Assembly (NCBI GenBank): GCA_030427485.1
Contig: JAUICG010000025.1
Coordinates: forward strand, 1-64,000
Length of the DNA stretch: 64,000 nt
Direction: 5' to 3'
From: Gammaproteobacteria bacterium
GTDB lineage: Bacteria; Pseudomonadota; Gammaproteobacteria; Pseudomonadales; Halieaceae
A model generated the notes under the pieces. That model saw only the letters and a list, made by a program, of their open reading frames with translations, was not told where the DNA came from and searched no databases. Made by a program: the position numbers and the translations under genes. Shown in pieces: positions 30,883 to 39,956 of this stretch (position 1 is the stretch's first letter; the number at the start of each line of letters is the position of its first letter).

Positions 30883-32124
30883 TTGATTGGCAGAAGAGTT
30901 GTCGTAACCGGCCTGGGTATGGTGACTCCCGTAGGACTCACCGTGAAGGAGTCCTGGGATAATATCCTCGCGGGCAAGAGCGGTGCCGCCCGGATTGACA
31001 GTTTCGATGTTTCAGCCTACTCCACGCAGTTCAGCGCCAGTGTCAAGAATTTCGATGTCTCGGCTTACCTGCCGCCAAAAGAGTCCCGTAAACAGGATGT
31101 CTTTGTGCAGTTCGGCATGGTTGCGGGGATCCAGGCCATGCAGGACAGCGGCCTGGAAGTCACCGAGGAAAACGCCGCGCGTATCGGGTGCTCCATCGGT
31201 TCGGGCATCGGTGGCATTGGCCAAATTGAAAAGAATAGCGAAATCATCCGTGATGCGGGCCCCCGGAAGATTTCACCGTTTTTCGTCCCGGGGTCCATTA
31301 TCAATATGATTTCGGGCAATCTCTCCGTCAAGTACAACCTGCAGGGGCCGAACCTCGCGGTCGTTACGGCGTGCACTTCGGGGACGCACAACATCGGATT
31401 GGGTGCCAGGCTGATAGCGCTGGGTGATGCCGACGCAATGCTCGTCGGTGGCGCCGAGATGGCGACCACGCCGGTTGGCCTGGGTGGCTTCGCCGCCGCA
31501 CGCGCCCTCTCCACAAGGAACGATGCTCCAGAGAAAGCTTCACGCCCGTGGGACAGGGACCGCGACGGCTTCGTACTCGGCGATGGCGCCGGCGTGATCA
31601 TGCTCGAGGAGTACGAGTCCGCAAAAGCCCGGGGTGCCAATATCTACGCTGAACTTCGCGGTTTTGGCATGAGTGGTGACGCCTATCACATGACGCTGCC
31701 GCCCGAGGACGGCAGGGGCGCTGCGGCATCCATGCGCAACGCCATTCGGGACGCCGGCGCAGAACTGGATAATATCAACTACATTAATGCCCACGGCACT
31801 TCCACGATGGCGGGCGACCTTGCCGAGAGTCGTGCCATAGAGGCAGTTCTCGGCAGCGCCGCTGCACAGGTGGCAGTGAGTTCAACGAAATCGATGATCG
31901 GGCATTTGCTGGGCGCGGCAGGCGCAGTAGAGGCCATATTCTCGATTCTGGCATTGCGCGACCAGGTGGCCCCGCCAACGATCAACCTCGATAACCCCGA
32001 TGAGGGTTGCAGCCTGAACTATGTGCCGAATACAGCGCAGGAGCGCGCAATCCACAGCGTTCTCACCAACTCTTTTGGTTTTGGCGGAACCAACGGCTCC
32101 CTGCTGTTCAGCAAGGCTGACTAA
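30883..32124 (+). CDS. fabF: Beta-ketoacyl-ACP synthase II
   Basis: The 413-aa condensing enzyme elongates acyl-ACP. The catalytic Cys lies in VTACTSGTHNIG, the His residues in INAHGTSTMAGD and IGHLLGAAGAVE, and the C-terminal NSFGFGGTNGSLLF is typical. The start is TTG 30883 (MIGRRVVVTGLG), supported by AGGAG 7 nt upstream. It precedes pabC by 11 nt. Confidence 0.96.
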   Translation: MIGRRVVVTGLGMVTPVGLTVKESWDNILAGKSGAARIDSFDVSAYSTQFSASVKNFDVSAYLPPKESRKQDVFVQFGMVAGIQAMQDSGLEVTEENAARIGCSIGSGIGGIGQIEKNSEIIRDAGPRKISPFFVPGSIINMISGNLSVKYNLQGPNLAVVTACTSGTHNIGLGARLIALGDADAMLVGGAEMATTPVGLGGFAAARALSTRNDAPEKASRPWDRDRDGFVLGDGAGVIMLEEYESAKARGANIYAELRGFGMSGDAYHMTLPPEDGRGAAASMRNAIRDAGAELDNINYINAHGTSTMAGDLAESRAIEAVLGSAAAQVAVSSTKSMIGHLLGAAGAVEAIFSILALRDQVAPPTINLDNPDEGCSLNYVPNTAQERAIHSVLTNSFGFGGTNGSLLFSKAD

Positions 32125-32135
32125 TCACTGTTTCC

Positions 32136-32972
32136 GTGTCCCGGCAATCAGCGACCTGGCTTGATGGCGCTCCCTGTACTGCGTTGCCGCTGCCCGATCG
32201 CGGGCTCGATTTTGGCGACGGCCTGTTCGAAACACTGTTGGTGCACCGCGGGGTTCCGGCTCATGTGGATTTGCATATAGCGCGGCTGCAACAGGGCCTG
32301 AAGGCGCTGGCCATTAACGACTGCCGCGCCGCGGTGCGGCAACAGCTGCGACAGGTGTGCGGAGAAATTGCAAGCGAATGGCGCTGGGCCGCGCTGCGAT
32401 TGAGCGTCCTTCGAAGTCCCGGGCCGCGCGGTTACGCGCCTGCGCAGGGACTGGCGCCGCGCATTCTGATCACGGCGACACAGCTTGATCGGGATTGCGC
32501 GGAAATGTCCGTTCCTGTAGCGCTGAGCCTGGCGGACATCCGACTCTCCGCGCAGCCGGCACTGGCGCGTATCAAGCACCTGAACCGCCTGGAGCAGGTT
32601 GTGGCGGCGACCCAGGCGCAGGCGGAACAGGCCGACGAGATGCTATTGCTGGACCAGGCGGGGTTTCTTGTTTCCGTTATCGCTGGCAATCTCTTCCTGT
32701 TATACAAGGGTGAACTTCTGACCCCCTTGCTGGACAATTGCGGAGTCGCAGGGACGCGGCGACGCCTCGTTATTGAACGCTGGGCACCTGCGCTCGGCCT
32801 GAAGGTTCGCGAGGCGAGGTTAACGCTCGCCGATGTCGACAGCGCAGAAGAAGTTTTCTACAGCAACAGTCTGTACACCGTCAGGCCGGTATCCCGCTTT
32901 GGCGGGCGGTGCTGGCGCGATCACAGTGTCTGTTCAGCGATCTTTCAACGCTACCGGGACGAATTCCCATGA
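32136..32972 (+). CDS. pabC: Aminodeoxychorismate lyase
   Basis: The 278-aa PLP enzyme releases pyruvate from 4-amino-4-deoxychorismate to give p-aminobenzoate for folate. The PLP Lys is in ARIKHLNRLEQV; DRGLDFGDGLFETLLV and the N-terminal DGAPC segment are typical. The start is a GTG at 32136. Its stop overlaps the mltG ATG (4 nt), the common gammaproteobacterial pabC-mltG-tmk-holB linkage. Confidence 0.94.
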   Translation: MSRQSATWLDGAPCTALPLPDRGLDFGDGLFETLLVHRGVPAHVDLHIARLQQGLKALAINDCRAAVRQQLRQVCGEIASEWRWAALRLSVLRSPGPRGYAPAQGLAPRILITATQLDRDCAEMSVPVALSLADIRLSAQPALARIKHLNRLEQVVAATQAQAEQADEMLLLDQAGFLVSVIAGNLFLLYKGELLTPLLDNCGVAGTRRRLVIERWAPALGLKVREARLTLADVDSAEEVFYSNSLYTVRPVSRFGGRCWRDHSVCSAIFQRYRDEFP

Positions 32973-34000
32973 TACAGAAACTGGTCGTATTGGCACTCGC
33001 CCTGGCTGTACTGCTTGCCCTGGGTGTCGGTGAATTGCGGCAGCGCTGGGCCGCTCCCCTGTCGATTCCGTCGGAAGGGTATACGCTTGTTGTGGAAAAA
33101 GGCGATTCCCTGCGCAAAGCGGCGCAGCACCTGCAGACGGCGGGTGTGCTTCCCTGTCCCCGGCTTCTCGCGTTGTACGGCAGGTGGACCGGTCTCGATC
33201 AACAAATCAAGCGCGGCGAGTACCTGCTGGCCGAGGGCACCACAGCCGAGGATCTGCTGATGCAACTGCATCGCGGCGACGTCATCCAGTACCAGGTCAC
33301 ACTGCCAGAGGGTATTACGCTGGACAGCGCCGTCGATATCCTGGCGGCCGAGGATAAACTCGAAAACACGCTGACAGGCGGGAAAGACACCAGAATCTAC
33401 GAATTGATCAAACCGGAGTCGCACCCCGAGGGACTTTTTTTCCCCGATACTTATCGGTATGTGCGTGGCGATACCGATTGGAGCATTCTGCAGCGTGCGC
33501 ACACGGCGATGCAGGATGCACTGGCGGAGGAGTGGAAGGCACGTGCGGATGGACTCCCTTACCAGACGCCCTATGAAGCGTTGATCATGGCTTCCATCAT
33601 CGAGCGGGAGACGGGATTGCCGGAGGAGAGGGAGCAGATTTCCGGAGTGTTTGTCCGCAGGCTGGAGCAGGGCATGTTGCTGCAAACCGATCCGACAGTG
33701 ATCTATGGGCTGGGGGATACGTTCAACGGCAACCTGCAGCGCCATCACCTCACCGAGGATGACAACCCGTATAATACCTATCGGATCTCAGGCTTGCCGC
33801 CCACACCCATTGCGTTGCCGGGGCGGGCCGCGATTCGTGCCGCGCTGCATCCGGAAGAGGGCGATGCGCTCTATTTTGTCGCGCGCGGCGACGGCGGCCA
33901 TGTGTTCAGTGACAACCTCACGGAGCACAACCGGGCCGTGCGTCGGTACCAATTGCAGCGCAGGGAAAACTACCGTTCGTCACCGGAGCAGCCGAGATAG
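32969..34000 (+). CDS. mltG: Endolytic murein transglycosylase MltG
   Basis: The 343-aa inner-membrane protein cleaves nascent glycan strands. An N-terminal membrane helix (LVVLALALAVLLALG) is followed by a LysM-like YTLVVEKGDSLRKAAQHL segment and the YceG domain with catalytic Glu in ASIIERETG and the DNPYNTYRISGLPPTPI motif. ATG 32969 is chosen because it overlaps the pabC stop and leaves a correct N terminus. Confidence 0.95.
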   Translation: MIQKLVVLALALAVLLALGVGELRQRWAAPLSIPSEGYTLVVEKGDSLRKAAQHLQTAGVLPCPRLLALYGRWTGLDQQIKRGEYLLAEGTTAEDLLMQLHRGDVIQYQVTLPEGITLDSAVDILAAEDKLENTLTGGKDTRIYELIKPESHPEGLFFPDTYRYVRGDTDWSILQRAHTAMQDALAEEWKARADGLPYQTPYEALIMASIIERETGLPEEREQISGVFVRRLEQGMLLQTDPTVIYGLGDTFNGNLQRHHLTEDDNPYNTYRISGLPPTPIALPGRAAIRAALHPEEGDALYFVARGDGGHVFSDNLTEHNRAVRRYQLQRRENYRSSPEQPR

Positions 34001-34001
34001 T

Positions 34002-34655
34002 ATGAGTGCCAGAGGGTTTTTTATCACGATGGAAGGGGGAGAGGGCGTAGGTAAGTCCACCAGTCTTTTCTATCTCGAAGCCCTGCTCACAGCGCGCGGC
34101 GTCGATGTCGTCACCACCAGGGAACCGGGTGGCACCCGTCTGGGCGAGGAAGTACGCGAACTGTTGCTGCGTGTGCGGGGTGAACCGGTGGACGCAGTCG
34201 CGGAATTATTGCTGATATTCGCAGCGCGCGCGCAGCATATAAACGCGCTGATCGAGCCCGCCCTCGCCGCGGGGAAGTGGGTCCTGAGCGATCGTTTTAC
34301 CGATGCGACTTACGCGTACCAGTGTGGTGGCAGAGGTGTTGATCGCGACAAGGTAGAGCAACTGGAAAGACTGGTGCAGGGTACCCTGCGCCCGGATTTT
34401 ACGCTGTTACTCGACGCGCCCGTCGAAGTAGGCATGCAGCGGGCGCGCGAGCGCGGGGCACTCGATCGGTTTGAGCGTGAGACGCGGCTGTTTTTTGAGC
34501 GGGTGCGCCAGGGCTATCTGCGGCAGGCACAAGACCAGGCGGGTCGCTACCGTGTTATCGACGCCGGCCAACCGCTGGAAACGGTGCAAAAAATGCTGAC
34601 CGCGTTCAGTGATGAACTCCTCGCCCGCTGGGCTACGACCGGAACCGGGTTGTGA
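34002..34655 (+). CDS. tmk: Thymidylate kinase
   Basis: The 217-aa enzyme phosphorylates dTMP to dTDP. The P-loop EGGEGVGKST, the TREPGGTRLGEEVRE motif and the DRF motif in VLSDRFTDATYAYQ are present, with a LID region near RARERGALDRFE. ATG 34002 is at the family start. Its stop overlaps the start of holB. Confidence 0.96.
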   Translation: MSARGFFITMEGGEGVGKSTSLFYLEALLTARGVDVVTTREPGGTRLGEEVRELLLRVRGEPVDAVAELLLIFAARAQHINALIEPALAAGKWVLSDRFTDATYAYQCGGRGVDRDKVEQLERLVQGTLRPDFTLLLDAPVEVGMQRARERGALDRFERETRLFFERVRQGYLRQAQDQAGRYRVIDAGQPLETVQKMLTAFSDELLARWATTGTGL

Positions 34656-35668
34656 TGACGGAAGCAGCCGGATTGCCAGCGATAAGCACGCCGCTGCCCT
34701 GGCATGAGGGGGAATGGGCGCAATTCAACAAGCAGATGGAAGTGGGGCGACTGCCGCACGCCCTGCTGCTTGTCGGCAGCCAGCACACCGGAAAGTCGCA
34801 GCTGGCGATGGCGCTGTCAAGATTGCTGTTGTGCGCTCATCCGCGGGACGCGCACAATTGTGGCGAGTGTCATGCCTGCGAACTGAGCGCGACGGGCGGT
34901 CACGGAGACTTCCTGTGGGTCACGCCGGGTGAAAAGAGCCGGGTGATAAAGATCGACCAGGTGCGCGAGGTAGTGCGATTCACGGGCAAGACCGCCGGTT
35001 TTGGCCTGCGCAAGGTTATCGTGCTTTCGCCCGCGGAAAGCATGAACGTCAATGCGTTCAATGCATTGCTGAAGTCGTTGGAGGAACCCGCCGGTGATAC
35101 TTACCTGATACTGGTGTGTGACCGGCTGTACGGCATTCCTGCCACCATACGTTCGAGGTGCCGCATACTGCAATTGCCGATGCCCGCTTCCTCGCTCTCC
35201 CTGGAATGGCTGGATTTGACCACCGGGCAGCGACAGCGAAGTCGGGAACTGCTTGCGCTGGCTGACGGTCTGCCGCTGTTGGCGCAGAGCCTGTATCTCG
35301 GTGATGGCGTCGATGCGCTCGCGGCGCGGCGCCGCGCGTTAGGGGAACTCATCGGGGGGCGTATTACTGTTCACCAGGCGCGTGCGCTGTTTGGCGAGTT
35401 GGACGTGCCGGTCTTTCTGGAACAACTTACGGGAGACCTGCAACGCTTGCTGGGCACAATTCCGGCGGATAAATTACGCGGTGTACAGGGCCGCAGGGTA
35501 TTCGCGTTACTGGATGATGTGGCAAACTTGCGCAGGGCTGTGAGTGCAGGTTCAAATCCCAGCAAAGACCTGCTGGTTGAGGCGCTGTTGTCAAAGGTAC
35601 ACAGGCAGTTGGGCGCCGACCCTCTTGGTGATAGTATCCATGCGCGAACCGGAGATACTGGCAAATGA
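34655..35668 (+). CDS. holB: DNA polymerase III delta-prime subunit
   Basis: The 337-aa clamp-loader subunit. The zinc-binding Cys in HNCGECHACEL, the P-loop-like LLVGSQHTGKSQ and the NAFNALLKSLEEP motif (SRC-like family) are visible, with a C-terminal helical domain. ATG 34655 overlaps the tmk stop as TGATG; GTG at 34652 is an alternative. It overlaps the pilZ gene at its end. Confidence 0.95.
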   Translation: MTEAAGLPAISTPLPWHEGEWAQFNKQMEVGRLPHALLLVGSQHTGKSQLAMALSRLLLCAHPRDAHNCGECHACELSATGGHGDFLWVTPGEKSRVIKIDQVREVVRFTGKTAGFGLRKVIVLSPAESMNVNAFNALLKSLEEPAGDTYLILVCDRLYGIPATIRSRCRILQLPMPASSLSLEWLDLTTGQRQRSRELLALADGLPLLAQSLYLGDGVDALAARRRALGELIGGRITVHQARALFGELDVPVFLEQLTGDLQRLLGTIPADKLRGVQGRRVFALLDDVANLRRAVSAGSNPSKDLLVEALLSKVHRQLGADPLGDSIHARTGDTGK

Positions 35669-36018
35669 ACGACGAAAAGCAAAATAGCCGAAACGGGATA
35701 TTGTCGCTGACCATTAAAGACAAAGCCGTTTTATATTCAGCCTACATGCCTTTTCTGGACAACGGCGGGCTTTTCGTCCCCACTAACAAAGCCTACGACA
35801 TCGGTGATGAAGTTTTTATGCTGCTGACCCTGATGGATGAGTCAGAGAAGATTCCGATCTCCGGAAAAGTCGTATGGGTCACCCCGCGGGGCGCCCAGGG
35901 AAACCGCACCGCGGGAATCGGTGTGCAGTTCAGTGATCAGGACGCGGCCGCCAACGCCAAGATTGAAAACCACCTTGCCGGTTCTTTATCTTCGGACAGG
36001 CCCACGCATACGATGTGA
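35665..36018 (+). CDS. pilZ: PilZ-domain protein
   Basis: The 117-aa PilZ-domain protein lies in its usual place after holB. It resembles the type IV pilus assembly PilZ, which does not bind c-di-GMP by the classic RxxxR motif. I see IPISGKVVWVTP and AGIGVQFSD but no RxxxR at the N terminus. ATG 35665 overlaps the holB stop by 4 nt. Confidence 0.92.
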   Translation: MNDEKQNSRNGILSLTIKDKAVLYSAYMPFLDNGGLFVPTNKAYDIGDEVFMLLTLMDESEKIPISGKVVWVTPRGAQGNRTAGIGVQFSDQDAAANAKIENHLAGSLSSDRPTHTM

Positions 36019-36083
36019 TGCTATCACTTAAGGTAATACTTTGTAGAAAAGTGATAACTCATTGAAATATATAGTTAACTGCC

Positions 36084-36111
36084 AAAAAAAATGGGTCCCG
36101 AAAGGGACCCA
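36084..36111 (-). terminator. Intrinsic terminator, minus strand
   Basis: TGGGTCCC, loop TTTC, GGGACCCA, then eight Ts, read on the minus strand. The hairpin is also present on the plus strand but without a T-tract after it. Confidence 0.8.
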
Positions 36112-36250
36112 CCAAGACCATTAGGAGTGAAACATAAAAGGAATTGCTTCCTGAAAAGAGCATCGGTATGCTCCCTGCGGCCACCCGATTCAAACCAGGG
36201 GATAGGCAACCACGCTTTTAGTATTGCCTAATTTGGGCAATTTTCCACAT
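36084..36250 (-). ncRNA. Candidate minus-strand small RNA
   Basis: The minus strand ends in a perfect 8-bp hairpin (TGGGTCCC/GGGACCCA, 4-nt loop) with eight Ts but no protein gene upstream of it. Further hairpins in the same direction (GAGCAT-accg-ATGCTC, AGGAA-gcaa-TTCCT) make a structured transcript of about 160 nt likely. The promoter and exact 5' end are not clear. It is not a known family that I can name. Confidence 0.4.
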
Positions 36251-36328
36251 TATTGAGTGTTTTTTTTAGCATATTTAGTTATATAAAAATAACGCTTCAT
36301 ACCATATATGACATATCAGTCCTGAAAC

Positions 36329-37387
36329 ATGACGACAAGTACGGAATTTCTCGCGGGTGTTATAGAGGGCTTTTACGGGCGTACCTGGTCGTTTGAGACA
36401 CGCCTGGCCTACGCCGGGTATCTGGCGGATGCCGGCTTGAACACCTGCATTTACTGTCCCAAGGGTGATCTCTACCTGCGTAGCCGCTGGCAGGAGGATT
36501 GGCCGGCTGCCCAGTGGGGTGAGCTCCTGCAACTCTCGACGGCTTACCGGGCGCGCGGTATTCACTGGGGCGTTGGGCTGTCTCCCGTCGAACTCTATCG
36601 CAACTACGGCGGGCCCGAGCGTGCCCGGTTACGGCGCAAGGTGGAGCGTCTCGGCGAACTGGGCGCCCCGATACTGGCGATTCTGTTTGACGATATGCCA
36701 GGGGACCTCGACGCCCTCGCGACACGGCAGGCGGAGATAGTAAGCGATGTGTGCCAGTGGTTGCCGGCGGCGCGGTTGCTGGTTTGCCCCACCTACTATT
36801 CCTTCGACCCGGTGCTGGAGCGGCATTTTGGTACCATGCCTCGGGACTACTGGCCGCAGCTCGGTCGCGAGTTGCCTCCCCGGGCGGAGATATTCTGGAC
36901 AGGAAACCGGGTGTGCTCCGAATCGATCGCGGTCGCCGATATCGAGCAGATCGTCCGGCAACTGGCACGACCGGTGATCCTGTGGGACAACTATCCCGTC
37001 AACGACGGCGCGGTGCGCAGCAATTTCCTGTACACCAGTAGCCTGCCCGGGAGGTCGCCCGGGCTGCGGCCGCTACTCAGCGGTCACCTGTGCAACCCCA
37101 TGAACCAGGGCTTGTTGTCACTGCCTGCGCTCGGTGGCCTGGCACAACTTTATGGCAACGGCAGCCTGGGAAGCGAATCGCTGGCGCGGATTCTGGGGCC
37201 GGCAACGTGGGACAGGGTATGCCGCGACCGCCATGTATTCGAGCACGAGGGACTCTCGGGTCTGGGGGAGGAGCGCTGCCAGGCACTCGCGGCGGAGTAT
37301 GCGGGCCTGCCCGGACCGGCTGCGCTGGAAGTGGCCCAGTGGCTGCGGGGAGAGTACAGCTTTGATCCGGCCTGTTTGACCCAGTAA
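36329..37387 (+). CDS. GH84-family beta-N-acetylglucosaminidase-like hydrolase
   Basis: The 352-aa protein matches the catalytic domain of GH84 O-GlcNAcase/hyaluronidase enzymes, which remove beta-linked GlcNAc by substrate-assisted catalysis. The N-terminal GVIEGFYGRTWSFETRL, the Asp pair in LAILFDDMPGDLD (catalytic) and WTGNRVCSESI, WDNYPVND are typical. It has no signal peptide, so it is expected in the cytoplasm, and none of the usual extra domains. It stands alone after the pilZ region and before tRNA-Leu. A target could be internal GlcNAc glycoconjugates or recycled wall fragments; this is inference. Confidence 0.88.
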   Translation: MTTSTEFLAGVIEGFYGRTWSFETRLAYAGYLADAGLNTCIYCPKGDLYLRSRWQEDWPAAQWGELLQLSTAYRARGIHWGVGLSPVELYRNYGGPERARLRRKVERLGELGAPILAILFDDMPGDLDALATRQAEIVSDVCQWLPAARLLVCPTYYSFDPVLERHFGTMPRDYWPQLGRELPPRAEIFWTGNRVCSESIAVADIEQIVRQLARPVILWDNYPVNDGAVRSNFLYTSSLPGRSPGLRPLLSGHLCNPMNQGLLSLPALGGLAQLYGNGSLGSESLARILGPATWDRVCRDRHVFEHEGLSGLGEERCQALAAEYAGLPGPAALEVAQWLRGEYSFDPACLTQ

Positions 37388-37616
37388 ACGGATTTCGGCC
37401 CCCATTCGCGGTTCCCCCGACCGCGCCGGGACTGCGCCTGGCCCGGGGTCTGCGGCAGCCGTCTGGCGGTTGAATATAAGCAGCCTTTATGGCAGAATTT
37501 GCGCCCTTGTACCGGCTGGTTCGAAGCTGGCTGGTGATAGCGAAAAACCAGTTTTAATCAATACGTTAACCAGAATTTATACAGTTGTTTCTATCTGGTT
37601 GGCGAATGTTTTCTAC

Positions 37617-37701
37617 GCGGAAGTGGCGAAATTGGTATACGCGCTGGATTTAGGTTCCAGTGCCGCAAGGTGTGAGAGTTCGAGTCTCTCCTTCCGCACC
37701 A
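37617..37701 (+). tRNA. tRNA-Leu (anticodon TAG)
   Basis: The 85-nt gene has GCGGAAG/CTTCCGC acceptor arms and encoded ACCA. The anticodon stem CTGGA/TCCAG carries loop TTTAGGT, giving anticodon TAG, and a long variable arm follows. TTCGAGTC forms the T-loop. Confidence 0.95.
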
Positions 37702-37801
37702 AACTTATGCCGGCAGTCTTCACCATGTTTTCGATGTGGTGAAGCTGCCGAATGTGCGGGTACAAGGTTGCCCGGTGACAACCGAACGATGGAGAAAGAC
37801 T

Positions 37802-39109
37802 ATGCGGGTATCTATTGAAACGACCTCGAATCTGGAGCGTCGCTTAACTGTGGGCGTACCCGCTGAACGTGTGGACGTGGAGGTAGACCTGCGTCTCCAG
37901 AAAGCATCCCAGAAAGCCAGGCTTCCCGGCTTCCGTCCCGGCAAGGTCCCGATGAAAGTGATGCGCCAGCGCTTTGGCGCCGGAATACGGCAGGAGGTAG
38001 TCGGCGAGGTGGTCAATGAATCATTCCGCGAGGCTATCATCCAGGAGAAGCTTCGTCCCGCCGGCCAGCCCAGCATTGAGCCGAGAAACCTGGAGCAGGG
38101 TAAAGAACTCCAGTACGTCGCCACTTTCGAAGTGTTTCCCGAGGTGGACCTGGCGGATATGCAAGGGTTTGCGGTGGAGAAACTGGTCGCCGAAGTGACC
38201 GAAGACGATATCGACAGGATGATTGCCGAACTGCGCAAGCAGAAAGGCACCTGGGAAGTGGTTGAGCGGGCTGCCGCCCTGGCGGACAAGGTCAATATCG
38301 ATTATGTGGGCACACGCGAGGGAGAGGAGTTCGAGGGCGGAAGTGCCCAGGGCAGTGATCTGGAACTGGGCTCCGGCCGGATGATTCCGGGGTTTGAGGA
38401 CGGCATTGTCGGTATGGCCGCAGGGGAGGAGCGCACGCTGCAGTTGAGCTTTCCCGAGGATTACCACAATGAAGATCTCAAGGGCGCTGCCGTGGAATTC
38501 CGGATTACACTGCATTCCGTGCAGCAACAGGTACCCGCGGAGATGAACGATGCGTTTTTCGCTGAGTACGGCGTTGAAGAAGGCGGTGAAGCGCAGTTCC
38601 GCAGGGAAATCGCCAAAAATATGGCCCGAGAACTGAAAAACAGCCTGGAATCAAAAATCAAGCAGCAGGTAATGGACGCTGTGCTGGAGGCCCACAATAC
38701 GCTGGATGTTCCACGGGCCCTGGTAGGCCAGGAAGTGTCCGCGATGCGCAGCCAGATGTTTCAGCAGTACGGTGGTATGCCGAACCAGGACCTGGACCTC
38801 GAGTCGCTGTTGCCGGATTCGATGTTCGCCGAAAATGCGGAGCGTCGTGTCAAACTGGGTCTGATCCTGGCCGAATATATCGAAAAGCATGGACTGAAAG
38901 CGGACGGCGACAAAGTGCGCGCGGCTGTCGAAGAGATGGCGTCAACCTATGAGGATCCGCAGGAAGTGATTGATTATTATTACTCCAACCGCCAGCAGTT
39001 GTCTGCGGTAGAATCGAAAGTATTGGAAGACCAGGTGGTTGAAAAGCTGCTGGAGAGTGCCAATATATCGGAAAAGGCGTGCGGCTTTCAGGAAGCGGTT
39101 AACCGGTAG
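37802..39109 (+). CDS. tig: Trigger factor
   Basis: The 435-aa ribosome-bound chaperone. The ribosome-binding signature GFRPGKVPMKV is visible near residue 41, the PPIase domain lies centrally (VNIDYVGTREGEEFEGGSAQ) and a helical C-terminal chaperone part follows. ATG 37802 with GGAGAAAG upstream gives the proper N terminus (MRVSIETTSNLERRLTV). It begins the tig-clpP-clpX-lon-hupB-ppiD run. Confidence 0.97.
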   Translation: MRVSIETTSNLERRLTVGVPAERVDVEVDLRLQKASQKARLPGFRPGKVPMKVMRQRFGAGIRQEVVGEVVNESFREAIIQEKLRPAGQPSIEPRNLEQGKELQYVATFEVFPEVDLADMQGFAVEKLVAEVTEDDIDRMIAELRKQKGTWEVVERAAALADKVNIDYVGTREGEEFEGGSAQGSDLELGSGRMIPGFEDGIVGMAAGEERTLQLSFPEDYHNEDLKGAAVEFRITLHSVQQQVPAEMNDAFFAEYGVEEGGEAQFRREIAKNMARELKNSLESKIKQQVMDAVLEAHNTLDVPRALVGQEVSAMRSQMFQQYGGMPNQDLDLESLLPDSMFAENAERRVKLGLILAEYIEKHGLKADGDKVRAAVEEMASTYEDPQEVIDYYYSNRQQLSAVESKVLEDQVVEKLLESANISEKACGFQEAVNR

Positions 39110-39190
39110 CCAGGTGCAGGGCGATGGCGCCCCGGGTTGCGGGGTTGTCACGACTCGACTGGGAACAACAACAATCTGGGGACAGTAGAT

Positions 39191-39853
39191 ATGCCAATTC
39201 ATCTCGACGGGCAGGACAGGCACAGGATAAATAATCTGGGACTTATTCCGATGGTTGTGGAACAGACAGCCCGCGGTGAACGCTCCTACGATATTTATTC
39301 CAGGCTGTTGAAGGAGCGCGTGGTATTTGCGGTGGGGCCTGTCGAAGACCACATGGCCAATCTCATCGTCGCGCAATTGCTGTTTCTGGAGTCGGAGAAT
39401 CCCGACAAGGATATCCACCTGTATATCAATTCGCCGGGTGGGTCGGTAACCGCTGGGCTTTCAATTTACGACACCATGCAGTTCATCAAGCCGGACGTGA
39501 GTACAATGTGTATCGGCCAGGCTGCATCGATGGGCGCGTTCCTGCTGTGCGGTGGCGCCAGGGGTAAACGTTTCTGCCTTCCCAATGCCAGGACGATGAT
39601 CCACCAGCCGAGCGGCGGCGCCCAGGGCCAGGCCACGGACATCGATATCCAGGCCCGGGAGATTCTGATTATTCGCGAACGGCTGAACAAACTCATGGCG
39701 GCGCACACAGGTCAGAGTCTCGAGGTGATTGAACGCGATACGGAGCGAGACCGGTTTATGGATGCCGAGCAGAGCAAGGCGTACGGCCTCGTGGATGAGG
39801 TGGTTCCAAGCCGTGCAAACGCTGGAAAAACCAGCGATAATAACTCCAAATAA
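39191..39853 (+). CDS. clpP: ClpP protease subunit
   Basis: The 220-aa serine protease forms the barrel of ClpXP/ClpAP. The nucleophile Ser is in GQAASMGAFLL and the His in RTMIHQPSGG; YINSPGGSVTAG is typical. ATG 39191 is chosen as it gives the family N terminus and the upstream extension does not match. It lies between tig and clpX. Confidence 0.97.
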   Translation: MPIHLDGQDRHRINNLGLIPMVVEQTARGERSYDIYSRLLKERVVFAVGPVEDHMANLIVAQLLFLESENPDKDIHLYINSPGGSVTAGLSIYDTMQFIKPDVSTMCIGQAASMGAFLLCGGARGKRFCLPNARTMIHQPSGGAQGQATDIDIQAREILIIRERLNKLMAAHTGQSLEVIERDTERDRFMDAEQSKAYGLVDEVVPSRANAGKTSDNNSK

Positions 39854-39956
39854 CGTGATTTAGTTCCTTTGGGGGCTTGCAATAAACGCCGAAAAACATC
39901 ATCGTGGAATTGTCTGATGGCGTGAACGGGAACATTTAACCGCGTAGGATGGCTGG

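Larger units (their letters stand above)
36019..36328. other. Intergenic region between pilZ and GH84 gene
   Basis: These 310 nt are AT-rich and hold no gene for protein. There is an 8-bp inverted repeat (TATCACTT at 36022-36029 and AAGTGATA at 36049-36056), a strong hairpin/terminator for the minus strand (36084-36111), further small hairpins and TTGCC/GGCAA repeats at about 36203-36240. A minus-strand small RNA is a reasonable reading. Confidence 0.5.
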
